In this document: positions 54,804 through 63,725 of the stretch, in pieces | Numbering within the stretch: the first letter of the stretch is position 1 | Layout: every line of letters starts with the position of its first letter | Assembly: GCF_001592945.1 (NCBI RefSeq) | Contig: NZ_LRPB01000012.1 | Coordinates: forward strand, 124,001-188,000 | DNA: 64,000 nucleotides | DNA from: Roseivirga seohaensis | GTDB lineage: Bacteria > Bacteroidota > Bacteroidia > Cytophagales > Cyclobacteriaceae | Direction of reading: 5' to 3' | Position numbers and translations under genes: made by a program | The notes under the pieces: model-generated | The model's database searches: none | The model's input: the letters and a program-made list of their open reading frames with translations, nothing else | What the model was told of the DNA's origin: nothing

Positions 54804-56003
54804 ATGGAAACTGCTTATATCGTTGATATCGTAAGAACCCCAGTAGGAAAATTCGGAGGCACATTGGCATCAGTTCGCCCTGATGATTTAGCGGCCCATG
54901 TCATTAAAGCTTTGATGGCACGAAACCCTTCTTTCAATCCTAAATTTGTGGAAGATGTGATTTTTGGAGCAGCTAATCAAGCCGGAGAAGACAACCGTAA
55001 CGTGGCTAGAATGGCGCTGCTTTTGGCTGGCTTACCTATTGAAACAGGTGGAGTTACCGTGAACCGTCTATGCGCTTCTGGGCTTCAGTCAATTATGGAT
55101 GCCTCGCGTGCGTTGATGTTGGGCGAAGCGGGTGCGTATATCGCTGGCGGTGTAGAAAGTATGACGCGCGCTCCTTTCGTTTTGGGCAAATCTGAAACTG
55201 CATTTGGTAGGGCTACCGAAATGTATGATACTACAATTGGCTGGAGATTTATTAACCCCAAACTTTCAGAATTACATTATCCGTATGGAATGGGCGAAAC
55301 AGCTGAGAACGTAGCTGAAAAATGGAAAGTGAGCCGTGAAGCACAAGATGAATTTGCACACCATACGCAGTTAAAATATCAATCGGCTCATGAGGCTGGA
55401 AAATTTAAAAATGAATTAGCACCAGTAGAAATTCCACAACGAAAAGGTGATGCTATCCTCTTTGATAAGGATGAGCACCCTAGACTTTCTTCTGTAGAAA
55501 AACTAGGCACTTTAGCGCCTGCTTTTAGGAAAGGAGGCTCAGTTACAGCGGGCAATTCTTCAGGAATTAATGATGGAGCTGCCGCAAGTTTAATTGTGAA
55601 TGAAGCCACTTTAAAGCAATTCAATTTAAAACCAATGGCGCGAGTAGTTTCTATGGCTATTGCAGGTGTTTCTCCCGACTGCATGGGGGTAGGGCCAATT
55701 CCGGCTACACAAAAAGCATTAAAAAGAGCAGGGCTTACTGCAAACGATATTGATTTGGCCGAGGTAAATGAAGCGTTTGCGGCACAAGCCATTCCTTGTG
55801 TTCAAGAACTCGGGTTGAATCCTGACATTGTGAATGTAAACGGTGGGTCAATTGCCATCGGTCACCCACTGGGCGGAAGCGGAACTCGTATTTCGGCTAC
55901 TTTGCTGCACGAAATGCAGAAACGTGAAAACGTAAAATACGGCTTAGCAACCATGTGTATTGGTGTAGGTCAAGGCGCAGCCATTATTTACGAGAAACTG
56001 TAA
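54804..56003 (+). CDS. Acetyl-CoA acyltransferase (thiolase)
   Basis: 399 residues from the ATG at 54804 (a TTG two codons upstream is not needed). Degradative-type thiolase that cleaves 3-oxoacyl-CoA. Active-site Cys90 in NRLCASGLQSI, NEAFA, His in SIAIGHPLGGSGTR and second Cys in CIGVGQGAA. Sequence type is near PcaF/PaaJ-like 3-oxoadipyl-CoA thiolases, but no aromatic degradation genes are nearby, so general beta-oxidation or acetoacetyl-CoA use is equally possible. A small 43-base gap leads to truA. Confidence 0.9.
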   Translation: METAYIVDIVRTPVGKFGGTLASVRPDDLAAHVIKALMARNPSFNPKFVEDVIFGAANQAGEDNRNVARMALLLAGLPIETGGVTVNRLCASGLQSIMDASRALMLGEAGAYIAGGVESMTRAPFVLGKSETAFGRATEMYDTTIGWRFINPKLSELHYPYGMGETAENVAEKWKVSREAQDEFAHHTQLKYQSAHEAGKFKNELAPVEIPQRKGDAILFDKDEHPRLSSVEKLGTLAPAFRKGGSVTAGNSSGINDGAAASLIVNEATLKQFNLKPMARVVSMAIAGVSPDCMGVGPIPATQKALKRAGLTANDIDLAEVNEAFAAQAIPCVQELGLNPDIVNVNGGSIAIGHPLGGSGTRISATLLHEMQKRENVKYGLATMCIGVGQGAAIIYEKL

Positions 56004-56018
56004 TTTAGAACTACTTCT

Positions 56019-56039
56019 GACTTCGGTCTTCCGACTTCG
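56019..56039 (+). repeat. Short direct repeat in the thiolase-truA gap
   Basis: GACTTCG occurs at 56019-56025 and 56033-56039 with related CGGTCTTC between. Such CTTCGG-rich spacers recur in this phylum, in my recollection. Significance uncertain. Confidence 0.35.
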
Positions 56040-56045
56040 TGCTCA

Positions 56046-56792
56046 ATGAGATACTTCATCGATATAAGCTACAAAGGAACCAGCTACCATGGTTGGCAAA
56101 TCCAAAAGAATGCTCATACGCTTCAGGCCGAGATTGAGAACGCACTTTTCAGATTATTAGGCGTCCAAACCCCCATTATGGCAAGTGGTAGAACCGATGC
56201 TGGCGTGCATGCTAAACAGCAAATTGCCCATTTCGATACCGCAGAAGCAATTGATGTTGAGCAATTGAAATTTAGGTTGAATCGTTTTTTTGCTCGCGAT
56301 ATTGTGATTAACAGTATTGTGGAAGTCAAACCCGATGCGCATGCAAGATTTAATGCTACAGAAAGAGCCTATGAATACTATGTAAACCAGAACAAGAACC
56401 CTTTTTTACAAGAGCTGAGTTATTATTTCCCCAAACCATTGAATATAGATTTAATGAACCAAGCGGCCTCTAAGTTATTGGGAGTTCAAGATTTTGAAAG
56501 CTTTAGCAAAGTAAAAACCGATGTGAATAACTTTATTTGTAACATAACCAGAGCGGAATGGCAAATCGAGAACGATTCTTTGGTTTTTCACGTTACTGCC
56601 AACAGGTTTCTCAGGGGTATGGTGCGGGCCTTGGTCGGTACTTTGCTCGAAGTAGGCCTCGAAAAAATAACAGTAGAAGATTTTAAAAAAATTATAGAGC
56701 AAAAAGATCGAACTGCCGCAGGTGATGCAGCTCCACCAAAAGGTCTGTTTTTGTCGAAAGTTACGTATCCTAGTTCTCTATATAGCAACTAA
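56046..56792 (+). CDS. truA: tRNA pseudouridine(38-40) synthase
   Basis: 248 residues, usual length. Converts U38-40 of tRNA anticodon arms to pseudouridine. Catalytic Asp51 in SGRTDAGVHA; N-terminal IDISYKGTSYHGWQIQ and the C-terminal NRFLRGMVRALVGTLLEVG motif are diagnostic. Followed after 4 bases by an ABC exporter gene that starts with TTG. Confidence 0.95.
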   Translation: MRYFIDISYKGTSYHGWQIQKNAHTLQAEIENALFRLLGVQTPIMASGRTDAGVHAKQQIAHFDTAEAIDVEQLKFRLNRFFARDIVINSIVEVKPDAHARFNATERAYEYYVNQNKNPFLQELSYYFPKPLNIDLMNQAASKLLGVQDFESFSKVKTDVNNFICNITRAEWQIENDSLVFHVTANRFLRGMVRALVGTLLEVGLEKITVEDFKKIIEQKDRTAAGDAAPPKGLFLSKVTYPSSLYSN

Positions 56793-56796
56793 TCCT

Positions 56797-58569
56797 TTGG
56801 AAAAAGAACAAGTTAAAAGCGGTAATATTGTTGATTTTAAAGTGCTCAAGCGACTTTTTCGCTTCGCTAAGCCTTATCTCAAGCAATTTTATTTACTCGT
56901 ATTTCTTACCGTTTTGCTCGCTGTTTTGGTGCCCATCAGGCCATACATCGTGCAGCTTTCCATCGATACTTATGTGCCGCAAGGCGATTACGCAGGCCTA
57001 ATGACCATGCTGATTATTTTGGTCATCCATCTGGTTGTTTTGGCCATTGTGCAATACGCCCATACCTATCTTTCGGGCTGGGTGGGGCAAACCATTATTA
57101 AAGACATACGCATAAAACTTTACGAGCACCTTCTAAAACTGAAGTTGAAGTTTTTCGATAAAACTCCAATCGGTAGGTTGGTAACTCGAAATGTTTCGGA
57201 TATTGAAACACTTTCAAATGTATTTAGCGAGGGCATTGCAGCCTTGATTGGCGACCTGCTTCAGCTCGTTTTCATCATGGGCTTTATGTTCTACCTTGAT
57301 TGGCGATTAACGCTGATCAGTTTAGCCACTTTGCCGCTGCTTATTTTCAGTACCTACATTTTCAAAGAGAAAATCAAAGTCACTTTTAACGATGTTCGGA
57401 ACGCAGTTTCTAACCTAAATTCTTATGTGCAAGAGCATGTAACAGGAATGAACATTGTTCAGATATTTAATGCTGAAGAACGCGAATACGATAAATTCAA
57501 AAAGATAAATAAGGAGCATGAAAAGGCACATATTAAGTCGGTGCTATATTATGCTATCTATTTTCCTGTGGCAGAAATTATTCAAGCAGCGGCCATTGGT
57601 ATGGTGGTTTGGTACGGTGCAAGGGGTATTTTGAATGACTCTGGCATTGGGCCTGGCCTTATCATTTCCTTCATTATGTACCTTCAAATGTTCTTCCGCC
57701 CAATAAGGATGATTGCCGATAGGTTTAACACCCTACAAATGGGAATTGTAAGTTCGAACCGGATTTTCACCCTTTTAGATAGCAATGAAAACATTGCCGA
57801 TGAAGGCACTTATATGCCTGAAAAATTCAAAGGAGATGTAAAATTCAAGAATGTTTGGTTTGCTTATAATGACGAAGAATACGTACTAAAAGATATTTCT
57901 TTCGAAGTTAAAGAAGGAGAAACCATTGCTTTGGTGGGAGCAACGGGAGCTGGAAAATCTTCCATCATCAATCTTTTGAGCCGCTTTTATGAAATCAATA
58001 AAGGCACCATTGAAATTGACGGTCATGACTTGAAAGAATATGACCTTTCTGCTTTGCGTGAAAAAATAGGAGTGGTTTTGCAAGATGTTTTCTTATTTTC
58101 AGATACCATTCGCTATAACATTACCATGGGTAACCCTGATATTTCTGATGAGAAAATTCAAGAGGCAGCGGCACTTGTTGGGGCAAAAAAGTTTATTGAA
58201 CGACTGCCAGGTGGCTACGATTATAATGTAATGGAACGTGGTGCTACGCTCTCGGTAGGGCAACGCCAATTGATTTCCTTTGTGCGCGCCATGGTGTACG
58301 ATCCTCAAATTATAGTGCTCGATGAAGCCACTTCTTCTGTAGATTCAGAAACAGAGGAAATGATTCAACATGCCATTGAAAAACTGATGACAGGAAGAAC
58401 AGCCATTGTGATTGCCCATAGGCTTTCTACCATTCAGAATGCCGATAAAATAATCGTGCTCGATAAAGGTGAAATCAAGGAAGTTGGTAGCCACCAAGAA
58501 CTTTTAGATAAAGGTGGATTCTACGCCAACTTGTATAAAATGCAGTACAAAGAAGTGAAAACAGTATAG
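56797..58569 (+). CDS. ABC exporter half-transporter, MdlB/TM288-like
   Basis: 590 residues from a TTG at 56797, 4 bases after truA; an ATG at 56722 would lie inside truA and give an untypical N-terminus. Six TM helices (about 30-315), then an NBD with Walker A GATGAGKSS, a non-consensus signature LSVGQRQ, and a consensus Walker B VLDEATSSVD with the catalytic Glu. This is the TM288/MdlB pattern: a canonical catalytic Glu with a degenerate signature. It thus probably works with the opposite-strand half-transporter below. Its last codon is 2 bases from the GyrI-like gene. Confidence 0.92.
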   Translation: MEKEQVKSGNIVDFKVLKRLFRFAKPYLKQFYLLVFLTVLLAVLVPIRPYIVQLSIDTYVPQGDYAGLMTMLIILVIHLVVLAIVQYAHTYLSGWVGQTIIKDIRIKLYEHLLKLKLKFFDKTPIGRLVTRNVSDIETLSNVFSEGIAALIGDLLQLVFIMGFMFYLDWRLTLISLATLPLLIFSTYIFKEKIKVTFNDVRNAVSNLNSYVQEHVTGMNIVQIFNAEEREYDKFKKINKEHEKAHIKSVLYYAIYFPVAEIIQAAAIGMVVWYGARGILNDSGIGPGLIISFIMYLQMFFRPIRMIADRFNTLQMGIVSSNRIFTLLDSNENIADEGTYMPEKFKGDVKFKNVWFAYNDEEYVLKDISFEVKEGETIALVGATGAGKSSIINLLSRFYEINKGTIEIDGHDLKEYDLSALREKIGVVLQDVFLFSDTIRYNITMGNPDISDEKIQEAAALVGAKKFIERLPGGYDYNVMERGATLSVGQRQLISFVRAMVYDPQIIVLDEATSSVDSETEEMIQHAIEKLMTGRTAIVIAHRLSTIQNADKIIVLDKGEIKEVGSHQELLDKGGFYANLYKMQYKEVKTV

Positions 58570-58571
58570 AT

Positions 58572-59102
58572 ATGGAAAAGTATGTCATAATCGCTTTAGC
58601 GGTGGTGGTAATGGGTTTGGGTGCATTGTATGTGTATTTAGGTGGACTCAACAGTATTGAATACACAGTTGAAAATGTGAACAATTACCACCTAGTGGGC
58701 AGAATGTTTCAAGGAAAGGCAGATGCCAAAGAGATTGAAGACTATTTCTTTGAAGCTAAAGATTTTGCCATTGGGGGCACTATTGACGGTGAATTGACCA
58801 TTCTACATTACAACGATACCACTTTAGCGAAAAAGGAAATCAAACTTCTTATTGGTGTTTTACTCAATAACGCAGCCGATACACTTGACTTACCTGCTGG
58901 TTATGCCTTAGTAAAAGTGCCTGCACAAAAAGCAATTCGCGCCACTATTCTTGCGAACAATGCGGTAATTCCTGGTCCGGAAACCATTGAGGCGAGATTA
59001 ATAGAAAAGGCAGAAGAAACTGGCTTGATACCTCAAACATTCACCATCGAAAAATACCTTTCTGAAACAGAAATGGTGATTGATATGCCAGTGAAGAACT
59101 AA
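58572..59102 (+). CDS. Membrane-anchored GyrI-like domain protein
   Basis: 176 residues: an N-terminal membrane anchor (VIIALAVVVMGLGALYVYL, 5-23) and a soluble domain outside or inside the membrane resembling the GyrI/AraC effector-binding fold (YTVENVNNYHLVGRMFQGKA..., KEIKLLIGVLLNN, PQTFTIEKYLSETEMVIDMPVKN). Such domains bind small hydrophobic or cationic molecules. It sits between two ABC exporter halves and is co-transcribed with the first, so it may bind the exported compound. Confidence 0.72.
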   Translation: MEKYVIIALAVVVMGLGALYVYLGGLNSIEYTVENVNNYHLVGRMFQGKADAKEIEDYFFEAKDFAIGGTIDGELTILHYNDTTLAKKEIKLLIGVLLNNAADTLDLPAGYALVKVPAQKAIRATILANNAVIPGPETIEARLIEKAEETGLIPQTFTIEKYLSETEMVIDMPVKN

Positions 59103-59116
59103 GCTTTCCGCAGCTT

Positions 59117-60901
59117 TTAATCCACCTCTTCCTGCTGTAGTTGCTTATCGTAAAGCTCTTTATAAACTCCGTTTTTAGCAAGTAGGGTTTCGTTGGTGCC
59201 TTGTTCTATGATTTCACCATCATCTAACACAATGATTTTATCAGCGAGTTTGGCGGAAGAAACACGGTGAGAAATAATGACCGAAGTTCTTCCTTTCATA
59301 ATGCGTTGAAGGCTATTAAGAATCGTGTTTTCGGTATTTGTATCTACAGCAGAAAGTGCATCATCCATAATCAAGATTTTAGGATTTCGCACAATAGCTC
59401 TGGCAATGGATGCCCTTTGTTTTTGTCCACCAGAAAGTGTGATTCCACGTTCGCCTAGCATGGTTTCAAAACCTTTCGGGAAATCCATTATGTTTTCATA
59501 CAAATCGGCATCTTTAGCAGCCTGAATAATATCTTCTTTAGAAATACCGTCAGCACCAAAAGCAATGTTACTTCCAATAGAATCACTAAAAAGGAAAACA
59601 TCTTGTGGCACATAGCCCGTTTGAGATCTTAATTTCGACAGTCGGTAATCTTTAATACTGCGGCCGTCAATAGATATTTCGCCACCTGTGGCATCGTACA
59701 TTCTTCCAATCAAATTGGCGATGGTGCTTTTACCTGAACCAGTAGTGCCAATAATAGCAATCGATTCTCCGGCTTTCACCTCAAAGCTAATATTCTTCAA
59801 AGCCATGGTGCCAGAATCTGGATAGGTAAAGCTTACATTTTCAAATTTGATATTCCCGTTCAGCTCTACATCTAAGTTCTTTTCAGAAACAATGTCATTT
59901 TTCTCTTTCAAGAATTCGTTGATTCTTTTTTGCGAAGCAGCGGCCATTTGAATAATACTGGTAATCCATCCCAAGGCGGTTACGGGCCATGTGAGCATGT
60001 TTACGTAAATCACAAACTCGGCAATGTTACCGTAGCTGATCTTTCCATCGATAACCTGATTACCGCCTATGTAAATGGTAAGGATTACGCTCAGACCAAT
60101 CAAAGCCATAATTAAGGGGTGGAAAAGCGAGTTTACGAAAACCAATCGGAGCGATTTGTGCTTGTAGTTTTCGCTTTCTTTCAAGAAGTTTTTAACGGAA
60201 TCTTTTTCGCGTACAAAAGCCTTGATTACGCGGATTCCAGAGAATGCCTCTTGCGTAAAGGTAGACATACTCGAAAGGCTCTGCTGAATTTCCTCCGATC
60301 GCTTGTTGATCACATTATTTACGAAGTAAATACTTACAGAAAGTAAAGGAAGCGGTAGAAGCGCATAAAAAGTGAGTTCTGCATTCACTTTCAGCATTTC
60401 GTAAATTACCATTGGAAAAAGAACGAGCAGGTTGATACCGTACATAATTCCAGGTCCTAAATACATGCGCACACGGCTTACATCTTCCGAAATTCGGTTC
60501 ATTAAGTCGCCAGTATTGTTCTTTCTGTAAAAGCTAAGGGGGAGGTTCTGGTATTGAACATAGACTTCATTCTTCAAGTCGTATTCAATTTTTCTAGACA
60601 TTACAATAATGGTTTGCCGAACTAAAAAGAGAAAGAAGCCTCTAAGTAAGGCCATTACAAGAATTAAGATACCGAGAATAACAACCCCAACTTCAAGCTT
60701 ATTGAAAAGAGTACCTCCCAAGTTGCCACCTTCAAAAACATGATAAAGCGCAAAACTCTCTGTAACATAATCAATTGCGTAGCGCACCACCTTGGCAGGC
60801 CAAATGGCGAAATAGTTAGATACGATCAAAAAGATGATTCCTAAAACAAGAAGCAGCTTATACTTGAGAAGGTATTTATTAAGGTGGCTTAGTTCTTTCA
60901 C
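59117..60901 (-). CDS. ABC exporter half-transporter, MdlA/TM287-like
   Basis: 594 residues, GTG start. Six TM helices (about 14-300) and an NBD with Walker A GTTGSGKST, consensus signature LSGGQKQR, but Walker B LIMDDALSAVD with Asp replacing the catalytic Glu. This is the degenerate-site half of TM287/MdlA type. It complements the other half (56797-58569), which has the catalytic Glu but the degenerate signature. It reads toward that gene, with the GyrI-like gene in between; separate promoters would be needed for balanced levels. Confidence 0.92.
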   Translation of the reverse strand: MKELSHLNKYLLKYKLLLVLGIIFLIVSNYFAIWPAKVVRYAIDYVTESFALYHVFEGGNLGGTLFNKLEVGVVILGILILVMALLRGFFLFLVRQTIIVMSRKIEYDLKNEVYVQYQNLPLSFYRKNNTGDLMNRISEDVSRVRMYLGPGIMYGINLLVLFPMVIYEMLKVNAELTFYALLPLPLLSVSIYFVNNVINKRSEEIQQSLSSMSTFTQEAFSGIRVIKAFVREKDSVKNFLKESENYKHKSLRLVFVNSLFHPLIMALIGLSVILTIYIGGNQVIDGKISYGNIAEFVIYVNMLTWPVTALGWITSIIQMAAASQKRINEFLKEKNDIVSEKNLDVELNGNIKFENVSFTYPDSGTMALKNISFEVKAGESIAIIGTTGSGKSTIANLIGRMYDATGGEISIDGRSIKDYRLSKLRSQTGYVPQDVFLFSDSIGSNIAFGADGISKEDIIQAAKDADLYENIMDFPKGFETMLGERGITLSGGQKQRASIARAIVRNPKILIMDDALSAVDTNTENTILNSLQRIMKGRTSVIISHRVSSAKLADKIIVLDDGEIIEQGTNETLLAKNGVYKELYDKQLQQEEVD

Positions 60902-60976
60902 GTTTTGCTTAACAGAACAGGTTGCAATAAGGTTGCCTGTCGTCAGTTATTCTTTAGAATTCTTCACTTTTTCGCT

Positions 60977-60984
60977 TACTTTTG
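60977..60984 (+). promoter_or_regulatory. Promoter -7 box of the leucine dehydrogenase gene
   Basis: TACTTTTG exactly matches TAnnTTTG; a TTTA at 60953-60956 lies about 20 bases upstream as a weak -33. Leader about 60 bases. Confidence 0.6.
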
Positions 60985-61053
60985 CCCACTAGTAGAAAAG
61001 GCCAAATCAGCGAAGGATGTGGCAAATATAACTTAAACTACAAATTGACAATA

Positions 61054-62157
61054 ATGGTAGAGGTAAACGGAACAGAAAAAGTGGGGAGCATCTCAATTTT
61101 CGAACAAGCTGCCAAGCTAGGCCATGAGCAAGTGGTTTTTTGCCACGATGAACCAACTGGTTTAAAAGCAATCATCGGTATTCATAACACAGTATTGGGG
61201 CCAGCCCTAGGCGGAACCCGTATGTGGAACTACGCAACTGAAGAAGAGGCAGCCATAGATGTTTTAAGACTTTCAAGAGGAATGACCTACAAGGCGGCCA
61301 TATCTGGGCTTAATCTTGGTGGAGGAAAGGCTGTAATCATTGGCGATCCTGCTAAATTAAAGAATGAAGCGTTTCTTCGCAGATTCGGTAAGTTTGTAGA
61401 CAGCCTAAATGGTAAATACATTACTGCTGAAGACATGAATATGAAAACCAGCGATATGGAACATATCGGTATGGAAACAAAACATGTAACTGGTTTACCT
61501 GTTGAAATGGGCGGTAGTGGAGACCCTTCTCCGGTTACAGCTTATGGTGTTTATGTTGGTATGAAGGCCGCGGCAAAAAAAGCTTATGGCTCTGATTCGC
61601 TTGCTGGTAAGAAAATATCTGTTCAAGGTGTTGGTCAAGTAGGAATGTACTTGGTTGAGCATTTAACAAAAGAAGGGGCTCAAGTTTTTATGACCGATAT
61701 CAACCAAGACAGGTTGAAAATGGTTTCTGAGAAAACAGGTGCAACCGTAGTAGGAATGGACGAAATTTACGGTTTAGATGTAGATATTTATGCGCCTTGT
61801 GCTATGGGAGCAACCATTAATGACGACACTCTTTCGAAGCTTAAATGCTCAGTAATCGCTGGAGCAGCTAACAACCAGTTGAAAGATGAGGCACGTCATG
61901 GCAACATGCTCATCGAAAAGGGTATTGTGTATGCTCCTGATTTTGTAATAAATGCGGGTGGTATTATTAATATTACTGGCGAACTTAGAGGTTCGTATAG
62001 TAAAGACTTGGCCTATATGTGGACCGAGAAGATTTACGATACATGTACAAATATTTTAGCGAAAGCTGATCAAGACGGAATTCCTTCTCAGAAAGCAGCT
62101 ATGTTATTGGCTGAAAAGAGAATTGAAGACGTAGGTAGAGTTAAACTTTCATTTTAA
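61054..62157 (+). CDS. Leucine dehydrogenase (Glu/Leu/Phe/Val dehydrogenase)
   Basis: 367 residues from the ATG at 61054; a TTG at 60982 would add 24 untypical residues and overlap the promoter. NAD+-linked oxidative deamination of leucine, valine and isoleucine. Substrate domain has GPALGGTRMWNY and the catalytic Lys80 in GMTYKAA with GLNLGGGKAV following; the NAD domain starts at SVQGVGQVGMYL. Length matches leucine rather than glutamate dehydrogenases (about 450). Complements ilvE at the other end of the window. Followed by a terminator. Confidence 0.9.
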   Translation: MVEVNGTEKVGSISIFEQAAKLGHEQVVFCHDEPTGLKAIIGIHNTVLGPALGGTRMWNYATEEEAAIDVLRLSRGMTYKAAISGLNLGGGKAVIIGDPAKLKNEAFLRRFGKFVDSLNGKYITAEDMNMKTSDMEHIGMETKHVTGLPVEMGGSGDPSPVTAYGVYVGMKAAAKKAYGSDSLAGKKISVQGVGQVGMYLVEHLTKEGAQVFMTDINQDRLKMVSEKTGATVVGMDEIYGLDVDIYAPCAMGATINDDTLSKLKCSVIAGAANNQLKDEARHGNMLIEKGIVYAPDFVINAGGIINITGELRGSYSKDLAYMWTEKIYDTCTNILAKADQDGIPSQKAAMLLAEKRIEDVGRVKLSF

Positions 62158-62165
62158 TATAATGC

Positions 62166-62204
62166 AAGGGGGTTGTTAAAACTCCCTTCTACTTTTTATT
62201 TTTA
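62166..62204 (+). terminator. Terminator after leucine dehydrogenase
   Basis: AAGGGGG (62166-62172) pairs with CTCCCTT (62182-62188), followed by CTACTTTTTATTTTT. Confidence 0.7.
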
Positions 62205-62224
62205 CCGTTCTTTAAAATTTTGAA

Positions 62225-63403
62225 ATGCTTAACAGGAGATCACTAAGAGTAAAAGCGATGCAGTCATTATTCGCTTATGGTCAATGCAAAGAAGCTAACT
62301 ATAACCTAGGTTTGGCTGAAATTGATGAGGCTTTCCTACCCGATTTAAACTCGATGGAAGTTCAAGACCGTGATTTACTAAAAACACAAAGACAGCAATG
62401 TAAGCGTGTTTATGCCAATAAAATCAATGGTACGGCATTAGATCCATCTGAGGTAATAGCAGAGGTAGCCCAGAAGGAGGCAAACAATGCTTATAAAAGC
62501 TACTTGGCAAGCCAAAAAAAGGATTTCGATCATATGCTGTCTTCTATGATTCTCGATGCAGAATCTTTGGTAGATCGATTCTTAGAAGTAGTGAGCTTGC
62601 TAATTGCATGGTCTGACTACTCAAAGGTAGAAGCAGATAAAAAATCTAAACTTTCTCCTGAAAAGCTCATTGTGGGCGATTATAACTTTTCTAAAAACAA
62701 GGTGATTGAGTTTTTCAGAAACTCTTCTAAGGTTCAGGTAGCTTTGGTGAAAAGAAACATAGGGTGGGAAGACGAAGAAGAGAATGTAAAGAACTGGTAC
62801 AAAGAAGTTTTGAAGAAGGATGAGGTATACAACGAATACCGTAGAACAGCCAATCCTTCATTCGAAGAGGATAAAGCAATTGTAGACCACATTGTTAAGC
62901 AGGAGGTCTTTAAAATTGACATGATTTTATCCTTCTTCGAAGAAAGAGATATTTTCTGGCAAGAGAACAAGGCAATTGCTCGTAGTTTGGTGAGTCGCTC
63001 CATACGCGACCTCGAAGAAACCAGCTCGCCAAAAGAGTTTGACCTGCCAGATTTCTCTAACAACTGGGAAGAGGACAAGTCCTTTTTCGAGAAAATATTT
63101 AGATCAGTTGTTGAGAACGATGAAGAATACAGCAAAATTATTGGTGCAAAAACAAAGAATTGGGAAGTTGACAGGCTGGCAATTACCGACCAAATCATAC
63201 TGAAAATGGCAATTGCCGAAATGCTGAATTTCCAAAGTATACCTGTAAAGGTTACTATAAATGAGTATATTGAGCTTTCGAAAAACTACAGTACTCCAAA
63301 GAGTAAACAATTCATAAACGGAATACTTGATGTGATCAGTGTAGAGCTAAAAACATCAGGAATGTTGAAAAAGAGTGGTAGAGGTTTAATGGATAATAAA
63401 TAA
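62225..63403 (+). CDS. nusB: Transcription antitermination factor NusB (long form)
   Basis: 392 residues, far longer than the 140-residue E. coli protein; Bacteroidota NusB proteins carry such N-terminal extensions. The N-terminus RRSLRVKAMQSLFAY resembles the RNA-binding NusB start, and the C-terminal part (about 265-385: DFSNNWEEDKSFFEKIFRSV, DRLAITDQIILKMAIAEMLNF, KVTINEYIELSKNYSTPKSKQFINGILDVI) is the NusB helical domain. It functions with NusE in rRNA antitermination. Leads ytxH and a DUF1573 gene. Confidence 0.93.
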   Translation: MLNRRSLRVKAMQSLFAYGQCKEANYNLGLAEIDEAFLPDLNSMEVQDRDLLKTQRQQCKRVYANKINGTALDPSEVIAEVAQKEANNAYKSYLASQKKDFDHMLSSMILDAESLVDRFLEVVSLLIAWSDYSKVEADKKSKLSPEKLIVGDYNFSKNKVIEFFRNSSKVQVALVKRNIGWEDEEENVKNWYKEVLKKDEVYNEYRRTANPSFEEDKAIVDHIVKQEVFKIDMILSFFEERDIFWQENKAIARSLVSRSIRDLEETSSPKEFDLPDFSNNWEEDKSFFEKIFRSVVENDEEYSKIIGAKTKNWEVDRLAITDQIILKMAIAEMLNFQSIPVKVTINEYIELSKNYSTPKSKQFINGILDVISVELKTSGMLKKSGRGLMDNK

Positions 63404-63409
63404 ACGTTA

Positions 63410-63715
63410 ATGAGTAAAGGATCAAGCAACGTATTAGCATTTGTAATTGGCGCAGCCACGGGTGCTATTTTGGGTATTTTGTATGCCCCAGATAAAGGAT
63501 CGAACACAAGAGACAAACTTTCGTATCAGCTAGATAAGTATAAGAAACAGCTAGAGGATTTATTGGAAGACCTTATCAACGGAAAACATGAAATAGCCTC
63601 TGAAGCAAAAGCTGAAGGAGAAAAAGTGGTTTCCGAAGCACGTTTGAAAGCAGAACAATTATTAACAGATGTAGACAATCTGATTGGTCAGATTAAGTCT
63701 GGAGACAAACACTAA
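63410..63715 (+). CDS. YtxH domain-containing protein
   Basis: 101 residues: a glycine-rich membrane segment (AFVIGAATGAILGILYAPDKGSNTR, the YtxH signature) then a charged coiled-coil tail rich in Lys/Glu/Ala. A small inner-membrane protein of unclear role. It begins 6 bases after nusB and 10 bases before the DUF1573 gene, in one operon. Confidence 0.88.
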   Translation: MSKGSSNVLAFVIGAATGAILGILYAPDKGSNTRDKLSYQLDKYKKQLEDLLEDLINGKHEIASEAKAEGEKVVSEARLKAEQLLTDVDNLIGQIKSGDKH

Positions 63716-63725
63716 ATATAGAATT

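Noticed and set aside
55388-55792. 134-codon antisense frame within the thiolase gene
   Set aside because: Shadow of a strongly conserved enzyme; no signal peptide, family match or ribosome site.
62734-63198. 154-codon antisense frame within nusB
   Set aside because: Serine-rich mirror of charged NusB codons; typical shadow.
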